DNA of 64,000 nucleotides from Pseudomonas viridiflava (GTDB taxonomy: Bacteria > Pseudomonadota > Gammaproteobacteria > Pseudomonadales > Pseudomonadaceae): positions 56,493 through 120,492 of the forward strand of contig NZ_UTHA01000210.1 of NCBI RefSeq assembly GCF_900582195.1, in the 5' to 3' direction. This document shows positions 19,647 through 27,379 of this stretch, one piece after another (positions within the stretch are counted from its first letter, which is position 1; the number at the start of each line of letters is the position of its first letter). Under the pieces are notes generated by a model. That model was given only the letters and a program-made list of their open reading frames with translations. It was not told the DNA's origin and made no database searches. A program made the position numbers and the translations under genes.

Positions 19647-19943
19647 TTAACCAAACAGATGGTAAACCTTTGCCGCGTTCTGCGCTTGGGTGATCTGCGA
19701 CATCTCGTTGGCTATTGCCTGCCGCTCACCCATCGCAACCTCAAGAAGGTCTTTGTAGACGTGCAGCAGCTCCTCAAGATTGTTGCGCAACGCGATTTCG
19801 TCCAGTGAAGCCTCGGCCATGACATCTTCCATGCAGGAACGGCAAGCCAGATCCAGCTCGCCAATGGCTTCCCAATTACGCTCGGCCAAAGCTGTGACCA
19901 ACGCTTCACGGGTATCGGCGATTCGCTGCAATACAAGACTCAT
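19647..19943 (-). CDS. fliT: Flagellar protein FliT (putative filament cap chaperone)
   Basis: This 98-residue helical protein directly follows fliS (11 bases), where FliT, the FliD chaperone, is normally found. GAAGGAG precedes the ATG. The sequence is charged and leucine-rich, and sequence identity of FliT is low in general, so the call rests mostly on position and size. Confidence 0.8.
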   Translation of the reverse strand: MSLVLQRIADTREALVTALAERNWEAIGELDLACRSCMEDVMAEASLDEIALRNNLEELLHVYKDLLEVAMGERQAIANEMSQITQAQNAAKVYHLFG

Positions 19944-19954
19944 GACGATCTCCT

Positions 19955-20353
19955 TCAGAACTGCGGAGCTGGCGTAGGTGCGATCGCATCCCAGCCTTCT
20001 TTTACCGTGCCCAGCAAGCCCGCAACCTCATCGAGAATGCGTGGATCGCTGCTGATGTTGGCCTCGGCGAGACGTTTCATCATGTAGATGTACAGCCCGT
20101 CCAGGTCCGCCAGCGTATCCGCGCTGTTTTCCAGATCCAGACCTTCACGCAGACCGCTCACGATGCCAATGGCCTTGCTGATCGACGTGCACTTGCCGGG
20201 AATATCCTTGCGCTCGATGGCGCCTTTGGCCTGAGCGATTCGGGCCAGACCACCTTCCATCAACATTTGCACCAGACGGTGCGGGCTCGCTTCGGATGTC
20301 TGAGCGTGGGCGCCGACTTTCTGATACTGCCGAAGGGCTAACATCGGGTTCAT
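19955..20353 (-). CDS. fliS: Flagellin export chaperone FliS
   Basis: FliS binds the flagellin C-terminus and prevents premature polymerisation. The 132-residue protein starts MNPMLALRQYQKVGAHAQTS and has the family pattern SPHRLVQMLMEGGLARIAQA and LADLDGLYIYMMKRLAEANI. GAGGTAGAAC precedes the ATG. A sigma-28 promoter is 37-64 bases upstream, separate from the fliD terminator. Confidence 0.96.
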   Translation of the reverse strand: MNPMLALRQYQKVGAHAQTSEASPHRLVQMLMEGGLARIAQAKGAIERKDIPGKCTSISKAIGIVSGLREGLDLENSADTLADLDGLYIYMMKRLAEANISSDPRILDEVAGLLGTVKEGWDAIAPTPAPQF

Positions 20354-20389
20354 GTTCTACCTCATTGCAACAATGACTCGTATAACCAG

Positions 20390-20417
20390 TGTATCGCCAA
20401 CGAATCACAAAACTTTA
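20390..20417 (-). promoter_or_regulatory. Sigma-28 (FliA) promoter for fliST
   Basis: The minus strand reads TAAAGTTT, then 12 bases, then GCGATACA. This fits the FliA consensus TAAAGTTT-N11-GCCGATAA well. It lies between the fliD terminator and fliS, which makes fliST a separate late transcription unit. Confidence 0.75.
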
Positions 20418-20428
20418 GATCAAAAGAC

Positions 20429-20468
20429 AAAAACCCGGCGCACGCCGATAAAGCGTAGCCGGGTTTTT
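20429..20468 (-). terminator. Intrinsic terminator of fliD
   Basis: Arms AAAAACCCGGC and GCCGGGTTTTT form an 11-base-pair stem with an 18-base loop, followed by a T-run on the minus strand. It lies 14 bases past the fliD stop. Confidence 0.85.
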
Positions 20469-20482
20469 GTCGTTGCTATCCG

Positions 20483-21925
20483 TTACTTCGCGGATTGCTG
20501 CGCGTTCAGCGAGCTGAAGAACGACGTGATGTTGCTCGCCGTTGCCTTCATCTGCCCTACCAGCAAGTCCATGGCGTTGTACTTGGCAGTCAACGTCTTG
20601 GTCAGGTTGGCCACACGCAGATCCAGCGCCAATTGCTGCGACGTGAGGCTGCGGGTGTTGTTGTTCAGAATGGTCATGCGTTGATCAAGCAGACCGCTGG
20701 TGGTTTTACCATCAGCAGAAGCCTTGAGGTACGGATCGACCGCTTTGCTCATGCGCGCCAACAGACCGTTTTTGTCGTCGGTGCCGGAGAACAGCTGCTG
20801 CACCTGGCCAGTCATGCCTGGCTGAGACATAGCCTTGTTGAAGGCAGTAGCGTCCAGCGTCAGCTTACCGGTGTCGCGATCAGTCATGACACCGATCTGC
20901 GACAGCACACCCAGCTCGCCTGGCGACGAAGTGGTCAACTGGGCACGAATGTCCGCAATCAACGTACGCGGCAGAGAATCACCGGTAAACGCGGCCTGCA
21001 CCGTCAGCTTGCCATCTTCGTCCGGCGTTGCCTTGGACAGGCTATCGATGGTGGTCTTGAGCGTGTTGAAAGCGTCGACGAATTGCTGAACGGAAGCCTG
21101 CAAGCCCTTGGTGTTGGTATCGACAGAGACCTTGACCGCGTTGGGGCTGGCTTCCACCAGGTTCATGGTCAAGCCACTGATGGCGCCGCTCACCGTGTTG
21201 CTCTTGCTGGTCACGGCAAGACCATCAATGGTCAGCTTCGCATCCTTGGCAATGTCGCCCACAGCCCCTGAATCACCAGCGGCCGGGGTCGCAGACATGA
21301 CCTTGGTGCCATCGATTTCCAGACCGGCAATACCACTGACCGTCAGGTCGGAGCCCGCGCCCGTCTTGTTCGAACTGATCACCAGACGCGAAGCGCCCGA
21401 GCTGTCGGTCACGATGTTGGCGGAAACACCGTTGACACCCTGCGCCTTGTTGATGGCGTCACGGGTGGTCTGCAAGGTGGCATTGGCCGGAATATCGACA
21501 TTGTAATCAGTGCCATTCTGACTGATTTTCAGGGTACCACTCGGAATGGCACTGGCCGCGCCGCCGGCGAAGGATGCACTGGCTACTTTCGAGCCGGTGG
21601 CCAGGTTATTCACCACGACACTGTATGTGCCCGAAACAGCCGTGTTATCGGAAGTAGCGGTCAGCGTTGCCGGGGTAGCCGAGGTCGCCGTGTAACCGGC
21701 AAACGCAGGGTTGGTCTTGCTGCCCAGATCGGTCATTGCCTTCTGGTAGGCCGCCAATGCGCTTTTCAGCGTACCGACACCGGAAATCTTCAGGGTGTTG
21801 GTTTTGGTCGCAGTATCGATCTGCGTCTGCTTCGGCGACTTGTCGGCGTTTACCAGCGCGGTGACGATCGCGCCGATGTCCAGACCGGAACCCAGTCCGG
21901 AACCCGGTAGAATTGGACTTGCCAT
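20483..21925 (-). CDS. fliD: Flagellar filament cap protein FliD
   Basis: FliD forms the cap at the filament tip that folds incoming flagellin. The protein starts MASPILPGSGLGSGLDIGAI, the conserved D0 region, and ends with a helical D0 stretch (LVGQMKATASNITSFFSSLN). Of two in-frame ATGs the one at 21925 has GGGAG at a proper distance; the one at 21931 abuts it. It gives 480 residues. A weak sigma-54-like site lies at 21989-22003. Confidence 0.96.
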   Translation of the reverse strand: MASPILPGSGLGSGLDIGAIVTALVNADKSPKQTQIDTATKTNTLKISGVGTLKSALAAYQKAMTDLGSKTNPAFAGYTATSATPATLTATSDNTAVSGTYSVVVNNLATGSKVASASFAGGAASAIPSGTLKISQNGTDYNVDIPANATLQTTRDAINKAQGVNGVSANIVTDSSGASRLVISSNKTGAGSDLTVSGIAGLEIDGTKVMSATPAAGDSGAVGDIAKDAKLTIDGLAVTSKSNTVSGAISGLTMNLVEASPNAVKVSVDTNTKGLQASVQQFVDAFNTLKTTIDSLSKATPDEDGKLTVQAAFTGDSLPRTLIADIRAQLTTSSPGELGVLSQIGVMTDRDTGKLTLDATAFNKAMSQPGMTGQVQQLFSGTDDKNGLLARMSKAVDPYLKASADGKTTSGLLDQRMTILNNNTRSLTSQQLALDLRVANLTKTLTAKYNAMDLLVGQMKATASNITSFFSSLNAQQSAK

Positions 21926-21988
21926 GTGCATCTCCCTTCAGATTGTTGCCATTCTTTTGACCGTTACACGCGTCCTGAGAACGGACAA

Positions 21989-22003
21989 ACACTATTCATG
22001 CCA
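21989..22003 (-). promoter_or_regulatory. Weak sigma-54-like site before fliD
   Basis: The minus strand reads TGGCATGAATAGTGT. GG and G are at the right distance, but the -12 GC is GT, so this is a weak match. It is about 65 bases upstream of fliD and touches the flaG 3' end. Confidence 0.3.
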
Positions 22004-22007
22004 GCTA

Positions 22008-22364
22008 TCAGACTTTGGCGTCGAACAATACGTGGCTCGCATTGGCGAGGCTGTCTGCCAGCTTGAGGGCTTCTGCGGAGGGAATCTGTCGTACGACCTC
22101 ACCCGTCTCGCTTGCGATCACCTTGACGATGACCTTCCCGGAGTGTTCGTCGATCGAAAACTCCAGATTGCGCTTGATCGACTGTACAAACTTTTCGATC
22201 TCCTGCACCGCCAGTTTCAACTTGGCGTCGTCCGTTTCCTGACTCTTGGCAGCGACCGGCGCTTCAGTCTTGGCAACTTTAGGCATCTCTGACGATTTGT
22301 CAGCAACCGGTGGCACTGGCTTGGGAGCCGGATAAGACACGTTAAGCTTTACGCTCATGTCCAT
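22008..22364 (-). CDS. flaG: Flagellar protein FlaG
   Basis: FlaG is a small protein found between flagellin and fliD in Pseudomonas and Vibrio, associated with filament length. The 118-residue protein has a Pro/Lys-rich N-terminal half and the conserved C-terminal FlaG domain (NLEFSIDEHSGKVIVKVIAS and VVRQIPSAEALKLADSL). AGAGG lies 8 bases before the ATG at 22364. Closer upstream GTG/ATG codons have no room for a ribosome site. Confidence 0.92.
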   Translation of the reverse strand: MDMSVKLNVSYPAPKPVPPVADKSSEMPKVAKTEAPVAAKSQETDDAKLKLAVQEIEKFVQSIKRNLEFSIDEHSGKVIVKVIASETGEVVRQIPSAEALKLADSLANASHVLFDAKV

Positions 22365-22381
22365 GCCCATCACCTCTTAAC

Positions 22382-22432
22382 GAAAAAAGCGAGAGAGCGC
22401 GACAAGCGCACCCCCCCGCTCAAACTCATTCC
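22382..22432 (-). terminator. Possible weak terminator of fliC
   Basis: Downstream of the fliC stop the minus strand has a GC-rich segment with GAGCG and CGCTC complementarity, followed by TCTCGCTTTTTTCG. The stem is short and the loop long. It may attenuate rather than stop transcription into flaG. Confidence 0.35.
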
Positions 22433-22435
22433 GAA

Positions 22436-23287
22436 TTACTGAAGCAGCTTCAGTACAGCGGAAGGCAGTTGGTTGGCTTGAGCCAGTACGGAGGTCGAAG
22501 CCTGTTGCAGGGTTTGCTGCTTGGTCAGGTTAGCAGTCTCTGCGGCGAAGTCGGTATCTTGTACGCGACCTTGTGCAGCAGTGGTGTTCTCGGTGATGTT
22601 CTGCAAGTTCTGGATGGTGCTGGTCAGACGGTTTTGCGAAGCACCCAGGCTGGCACGAGTTGCACCGATGGCAGCGATTGCAGCGTCGATCGCGGTGATC
22701 GCGTTGTCGATGTTCTGCGAAGCGCCAGTTACGGTAGCACCGGTCAGGGACAGAGTACCGCTACCTACCGACAGGCTTACTGCGTCGAACTTGGAGCTCA
22801 GTACCAGGTCGATGTGGTTAGCCGAACCGGTGTTTGCGCCCACTTGCAGGGTCACAGTACCAGCCGAACCGTCCAGCAGGTTTTTGCCGTTCAGGTTGGT
22901 CGAAGCCGAGATACGGGTGATCTCGTCGGACATCTGAGCGAATTCAGCGTTGGTAGCGGTCTGGTCAGCAGTGCCGTTGGTACCGTTACGTGCTTTAACA
23001 GCCAGTTCACGCATACGCTGCAGGATGTCGGTAGTAGCTTGCAGAGCGCCTTCAGCGGTCTGGGCAACGGAGATACCGTCGTTGGCGTTCTGGATGGCCT
23101 GGGTGTTACCGCGGATCTGCGAGGACATACGGTTGGAGATTTGCAGGCCAGCGGCGTCGTCTTTAGCGCTGTTGATTTTCAGGCCGGAAGACAGGCGCTG
23201 CATCGAAGTCGACAGAGCGTCGGAAGCGCGGTTCAGGTTTTTCTGAACGTTCAACGACGTAGTGTTGGTGTTTACTGTTAAAGCCAT
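22436..23287 (-). CDS. fliC: Flagellin
   Basis: This is the main filament protein, 283 residues, at the short end for Pseudomonas flagellins, so the variable D2/D3 region is reduced. N-terminal D0/D1 (MALTVNTNTTSLNVQKNLNR) and C-terminal D0 (SVLAQANQLPSAVLKLLQ) are intact. The flg22-like immune epitope at residues 30-51 differs from the classic peptide at three places (Thr5 to Ser, Arg8 to Lys, last Ala to Ser). There is no cysteine. A sigma-28 promoter lies about 80 bases upstream. Glycosylation is expected because of the neighbouring island. Confidence 0.97.
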   Translation of the reverse strand: MALTVNTNTTSLNVQKNLNRASDALSTSMQRLSSGLKINSAKDDAAGLQISNRMSSQIRGNTQAIQNANDGISVAQTAEGALQATTDILQRMRELAVKARNGTNGTADQTATNAEFAQMSDEITRISASTNLNGKNLLDGSAGTVTLQVGANTGSANHIDLVLSSKFDAVSLSVGSGTLSLTGATVTGASQNIDNAITAIDAAIAAIGATRASLGASQNRLTSTIQNLQNITENTTAAQGRVQDTDFAAETANLTKQQTLQQASTSVLAQANQLPSAVLKLLQ

Positions 23288-23367
23288 GACGAATTCCTCG
23301 TTGGTTGGGTACTGCGGCTTCCGGCCCTGGCAACCGCCGGGTATGGCCTAGAGAACCTTCGTAATAG

Positions 23368-23394
23368 TTATCGTCGGGTTTGCAGGTTGCTTGA
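23368..23394 (-). promoter_or_regulatory. Sigma-28 promoter for fliC
   Basis: The minus strand reads TCAAG, a 13-base spacer, then CGACGATAA. This resembles the Pseudomonas fliC FliA promoter (-35 TCAAG, -10 GCCGATAA). It lies about 80 bases upstream of the flagellin ATG. Confidence 0.75.
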
Positions 23395-23483
23395 GGGCTT
23401 TTTGAAAAAAATTTGCCATCACCCTGCCACCCCCAAGAAAACAAAGACTTAGCCGTACCCCAGCCGCGAAAAAATGACGTCAT

Positions 23484-23524
23484 AAAACCGACTGCGGCGC
23501 AGACCTGCGGGCCAGCGCTGTCGG
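23484..23524 (-). terminator. Possible terminator after the small gene at 23530
   Basis: The minus strand has CCGAC and GTCGG arms around an inner CGCAG/CTGCG pair, followed by TTTTATGACG. It lies just past the stop of the 88-residue gene and before the fliC promoter. Confidence 0.4.
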
Positions 23525-23529
23525 CGTAC

Positions 23530-23796
23530 TCAGGCCGAAGCACTTTCCAGCAAGTCGAGCACTTCGTACTCCATATAGTCAGCCAGCCCCAACCAGTCCT
23601 GACGCTCCTGACATTCAAACATTTGCCCCAACACCCGCGCCCACGCCTGCTGCACGTCTACCGAGGCAGACGACAAACATTGCTGGGTCTTTTCAAACAC
23701 ATCAACCATCGTCAGTGCCGCTTCGACATCACGCCCCAGGCGGAACAGATTCGCACACTGGCGACATTCATCCTTGCAGAGACTCAACGCACTCAT
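23530..23796 (-). CDS. Small protein of unknown function between maf and fliC
   Basis: This 88-residue ORF starts MSALSLCKDECRQCANLFRL and overlaps the stop codon of the Maf gene (ATGA-type overlap at 23793-23796), so it is probably translated by coupling. A cysteine cluster (C-x3-C-x2-C) sits near the start, and a further Cys-rich stretch is QMFECQERQD. Much of the rest is acidic and helical (LADYMEYEVLDLLESA). I do not recognise a family. A longer reading frame starting upstream exists but would overlap the Maf gene by 170 bases without a ribosome site. Confidence 0.65.
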   Translation of the reverse strand: MSALSLCKDECRQCANLFRLGRDVEAALTMVDVFEKTQQCLSSASVDVQQAWARVLGQMFECQERQDWLGLADYMEYEVLDLLESASA

Positions 23797-25082
23797 TGCA
23801 CAAACTCCGGGTTGAAACCGGTTCCGGCGATCAGCGCTCCGGAGCGGCTGCTGTTGAGAAACACGACCTGTGGATGCGCCGCGATAAAGCGCTCCAGCAC
23901 GCAAAGGTAACCGCGAAAATTGAGTTGCGTGCTGACCCGCTGACCATGACCATCGCGCACCCAATGCCGCGCCTGATTCACCGGTGGCCCCAGCTCGCCG
24001 TCGTTCCAGCCGGCATGGGTCTTGTTCATCGGGAAGGCGAAGTCAGCACCAAACAGCGTGATGCCGGCGGCGCCCATTTTTACCGCCAGATCCACCGCCG
24101 GGTGAATCACACTGCCGCCCACGTGCAACTGCGCTCGCGGATGCTGCTCACGCAGGTCCGCGTAGATCGGACTCGCCGAATAACCGCCGTAACGCTTGCC
24201 TTTCCACGCCTTCAGCACAGCCGGATCGCTCATCGGCAGGTACACCAGCGGGATGCCGTCGGACTCCTCGAACGGCAAATGGCGAAAGCTGATGCGCTGA
24301 TCAATGCTCACCACCAGGTCAGGCACAATTCCGTGTTCGCGCAGCGGTCGATACGCGGTGTCGACACAGATGAACAACGGGCGTTCGGCGCGCTGACGAA
24401 TTGCCGCCAGACGCTGGTAATGCTGCTCCAGCGTCGGCCCGGTGGCGATCACGTAGATTTCCCGGCCGGCGCTGGTGCCGAACAACTGCGCCACATCTGC
24501 ATCGGCAAGCAGCACCGGCAGGCATTCCTGCAAACGCTGTTGAATCTCCGTTGACTGCGGATCGAAATCCCGATTGTTGAAGCTCAGATGAACTTCGCTG
24601 ACCAAGCGATCACGCACTTTCGCGTTGAAATCGTCGGCCAGCAGCATCTCGGCAGGCAGGGCAAAAAACGGTGTAAAAAAGTCCGGATGATCGCCGGCGT
24701 AAAACAACTCGACGCGCGGATCTTCCAGCCACTGGCGCTGATCGAGCAACTGCACCACCAGCGCGAACAATGCGCCATTGAGGATGTGCACGTACAACCG
24801 CTCGAGCCCGACGCGCTCAAGCAGCACTTGGGGCAAGTCCCCGAGGGCGGTGCCATAAACGTGCAATTGCGGTTTTTCGGGCAGGCTGGCCGCCTGAACC
24901 TGCGCTTCGTGGAGGCGATCGTGGCGACTGGTCAGCTGAATGCCATTGACGCTCAGGGTCGAGCCCAACCCTTGCACCAGCTCGGCTTGTATCGCCGTGC
25001 TGTCCTCGCTCATCAATCGCTCGAATAGCGCGGGCCAGCGTCGCTGCAGGATTTCGGCGTTAGCCTGAAAAAAATCGCTCAT
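23793..25082 (-). CDS. Motility accessory factor, Maf/DUF115 family (putative flagellin nonulosonate transferase)
   Basis: The central DUF115/6-hydroxymethylpterin pyrophosphokinase-like domain is clear: EIYVIATGPTLEQHYQRLAA, ICVDTAYRPLREHGIVPDLV and VVSIDQ. A further conserved block is GITLFGADFAFPMNKTHAG. Maf proteins are required for, and in several species perform, transfer of nonulosonic acids to flagellin. Next to a complete pseudaminic acid pathway, a role as pseudaminate transferase is the best inference. The 429-residue protein starts MSDFFQANAEILQRRWPALF. Confidence 0.85.
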   Translation of the reverse strand: MSDFFQANAEILQRRWPALFERLMSEDSTAIQAELVQGLGSTLSVNGIQLTSRHDRLHEAQVQAASLPEKPQLHVYGTALGDLPQVLLERVGLERLYVHILNGALFALVVQLLDQRQWLEDPRVELFYAGDHPDFFTPFFALPAEMLLADDFNAKVRDRLVSEVHLSFNNRDFDPQSTEIQQRLQECLPVLLADADVAQLFGTSAGREIYVIATGPTLEQHYQRLAAIRQRAERPLFICVDTAYRPLREHGIVPDLVVSIDQRISFRHLPFEESDGIPLVYLPMSDPAVLKAWKGKRYGGYSASPIYADLREQHPRAQLHVGGSVIHPAVDLAVKMGAAGITLFGADFAFPMNKTHAGWNDGELGPPVNQARHWVRDGHGQRVSTQLNFRGYLCVLERFIAAHPQVVFLNSSRSGALIAGTGFNPEFVQ

Positions 25083-25109
25083 GTCGCCTCACACCCCATT
25101 TCAGGCAAA

Positions 25110-25149
25110 AAAAATAGCGCTCAAAGGTTAACCTTTGAGCGCTATTTTT
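25110..25149 (-). terminator. Perfect 20-bp inverted repeat terminator
   Basis: Arms AAAAATAGCGCTCAAAGGTT and its exact complement lie at 25110-25129 and 25130-25149, with no unpaired loop beyond the central TTAA. The A-runs and T-runs at the ends make it a strong intrinsic terminator for the ketoacyl synthase gene and the long operon above. Maf, just beyond, would need another promoter or read-through. Confidence 0.85.
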
Positions 25150-25173
25150 GTATCTACGGCTTTTGAAGCGGGT

Positions 25174-26100
25174 TCAAGGACGATAAATAATCGCCGAGCC
25201 CCACGACAGACCGACACCAAAACCGCTCAGGGCAATGCGCTGCCAGTCGGAATCGAGTACGTGTTTTTCCAGCAGCAACGGAATGCTCGACGACACGGTA
25301 TTGCCGGTCTCGACCATGTCTTTGATGAACTTTTCCGGCTCGCCTTCGAAGCGCCGCGCCACGGCGTCGACAATCGCCGCACTGCCCTGGTGAATGCAGA
25401 AGGCATCGATGTCATCCGCCTTCAGACCGGAGTCATCCAGCAACTCGTGCAAGTGTGCAGGGACTTTCAGCAACGCAAAGTTGAAGACCTGACGACCGTT
25501 CATGAAGAACACGCCATCGGTGACTTTCAAGTGCGGCGCACCGGAGCCGTCAGTGCCGAACTTGGCCTTGCCCAGTGCCCAGGTCGGCTGTTCGCCCATC
25601 CACGTTGCGGTGGCAGCATCGCCGAACAGCATGGTGGTGTTGCGGTCTTCCGGGTCGACGATTTTCGAGTAGGGGTCAGCGGTGATCAGCAGGCCGTTCT
25701 TCAGGCCGGCGGCTTCCATGAAGCCTTTGATCGCGTAGATGCCGTAGACATAACCCGAGCAGCCCAGGGAGATGTCGAACGCCGCAACACTGGTCGGCAG
25801 ACCGAGTTTGTCCTGCACGATCGCGGCGGTGTGCGGCAGGCCTTCTTCGTCACCGTTCTGGGTGACGACGATCAAGGCGTCGATCGATTCACGCTTCAGT
25901 TCAGGGTTGCTGGCAAACAGCGCATTGGCCGCTTCCACGCACAGATCGGAAGTTTCTTGTTCAGCGTCTTTGCGCGGCAGGAACGCCGAGCCGATCTTGC
26001 CAAGGATGAATTCTTCATCCTTCTCGAATTTTGCACCTTGTGCGTAATTGTCCACGCCGGCTACAGGAACGTAGCTCGCAATGCTTTTTATGCCAATCAT
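25174..26100 (-). CDS. 3-oxoacyl-ACP synthase III family protein (FabH-like) of the glycosylation island
   Basis: This is a 308-residue thiolase-fold condensing enzyme. The catalytic Cys is in DISLGCSGYVYGIYAI, His in FCIHQGSAAI and Asn in ETGNTVSSSIPLLL, so the C-H-N triad is intact. It starts at the ATG at 26100 with GGGAAG upstream; an extended N-terminus is not credible. A FabH-like gene also sits in the P. syringae flagellin glycosylation island (orf3), where glycan acylation is suspected. Here it could make an acyl group for the filament sugar. A housekeeping role in fatty acid start-up cannot be excluded. Confidence 0.85.
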   Translation of the reverse strand: MIGIKSIASYVPVAGVDNYAQGAKFEKDEEFILGKIGSAFLPRKDAEQETSDLCVEAANALFASNPELKRESIDALIVVTQNGDEEGLPHTAAIVQDKLGLPTSVAAFDISLGCSGYVYGIYAIKGFMEAAGLKNGLLITADPYSKIVDPEDRNTTMLFGDAATATWMGEQPTWALGKAKFGTDGSGAPHLKVTDGVFFMNGRQVFNFALLKVPAHLHELLDDSGLKADDIDAFCIHQGSAAIVDAVARRFEGEPEKFIKDMVETGNTVSSSIPLLLEKHVLDSDWQRIALSGFGVGLSWGSAIIYRP

Positions 26101-26326
26101 TACGGCTTCCCAATAAAAAACAGCCCAAGACCACCGCTCGCAAGGATTTCGAGGGGCGCCGACAAACAGAAAACGGCCGCCACAACGGGCAGCCACGGGG
26201 AGCGCAAAGGGCTATCACTGGAATCGAAAACGAGCCAGGCGCCATCTCCCCGATCAATACAATACAGTGAAGATGCGCGTTATGACTCGCAGGTCACGCT
26301 ATTTTGCCGAATCGGTGCAGATCGGC

Positions 26327-27379
26327 TTATTCGACCAACGACCAGTCCAGCGGCGTGCCGCGCTTGATCGGCGCGCGCGCGCGGCGGCCGAGGACGGCGT
26401 CGGTGTGCTTGGGCGGCAGACCGAGGCCGGGGCGAATGGCGCGCAGATTGTCCCCGGTAAAGGTGTCACCGGCGGCCATGTCGGCCGTGACATACAGCGA
26501 GCGGCGATAGACCAGCGACTTGCGTTCAGCCGCTGTGACGCCGTAATGCACCTGTCCCATAGCCTGCCAGGCGCGCTCGGTTTCCACTACCAGACTGGCC
26601 ATTTCTGCCGGCTCCAGCGAGAAACTGGCATCCACCCCGCCCGCTGAACGGTCGAGGGTGAAGTGCTTTTCCACCACCGTCGCGCCAAGCGCCACCGCCG
26701 CTACCGACACGCCAACGCCCATCGAGTGATCTGACAGCCCCACTTCGCAACCGAACAAATCGCGCAGATGCGGGATCGTGCGCACGTTGCTGTTGAGCGG
26801 TGTCGCCGGATAGGTGCTGGTGCATTTGAGCAGCACCAGATCCTTGCAACCCGCCTCACGGGCCGCGCGAACGGCTTCATCCAGTTCGGCAATGCTGGCC
26901 ATGCCGGTCGAGATGATCAGCGGTTTACCGGTGGCCGCCACGCGACGGATCAGCGGCAGATCGGTGTTTTCGAAACTGGCGATCTTGTAGGCCGGCACGT
27001 CAAGACTCTCGAGAAAGTCCACAGCGCTGTCATCGAACGGCGTCGAGAAGGCGAGCATGCCCAACTCTTTCGCACGAGCAAAAATCGGCGCATGCCATTC
27101 CCACGGTGTATGGGCTTTTTCATACAAATCGTAGAGCGAAGTACCCGCCCACAGACTGCCCGGATCCTTGATGAAGAATTCGCCTTCAGACAAATCCAGC
27201 GTCATGGTTTCGGCGGTGTAGGTTTGCAGCTTCAGCGCATGCGCCCCCGCCTTGGCCGCTGCCTCGACAATTTGCAAAGCGACGTCCAGTGACTGGTTAT
27301 GGTTGCCGCTCATCTCGGCGATGATGAAAGGTGGCGCGTCGGCACCGATCAAGCGGTTGCCGATCTTGAAACTAGTCAT
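26327..27379 (-). CDS. pseI: Pseudaminic acid synthase PseI
   Basis: PseI condenses 2,4-diacetamido-2,4,6-trideoxy-L-altrose with phosphoenolpyruvate to pseudaminic acid. The NeuB-type TIM barrel begins PPFIIAEMSGNHNQSLDVAL and continues GAHALKLQTYTAETMTLD. The C-terminal SAF/antifreeze-like domain reads RRSLYVTADMAAGDTFTGDN. The 350-residue length is as expected. It overlaps the end of the pseG-pseH gene by 8 bases. Confidence 0.95.
   Translation of the reverse strand: MTSFKIGNRLIGADAPPFIIAEMSGNHNQSLDVALQIVEAAAKAGAHALKLQTYTAETMTLDLSEGEFFIKDPGSLWAGTSLYDLYEKAHTPWEWHAPIFARAKELGMLAFSTPFDDSAVDFLESLDVPAYKIASFENTDLPLIRRVAATGKPLIISTGMASIAELDEAVRAAREAGCKDLVLLKCTSTYPATPLNSNVRTIPHLRDLFGCEVGLSDHSMGVGVSVAAVALGATVVEKHFTLDRSAGGVDASFSLEPAEMASLVVETERAWQAMGQVHYGVTAAERKSLVYRRSLYVTADMAAGDTFTGDNLRAIRPGLGLPPKHTDAVLGRRARAPIKRGTPLDWSLVE

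Noticed and set aside
23530..23964. 144-residue version of the small gene
   Set aside because: The extra 56 residues overlap maf by about 170 bases, lack a ribosome site and look like shadow sequence; the 88-residue frame fits better.
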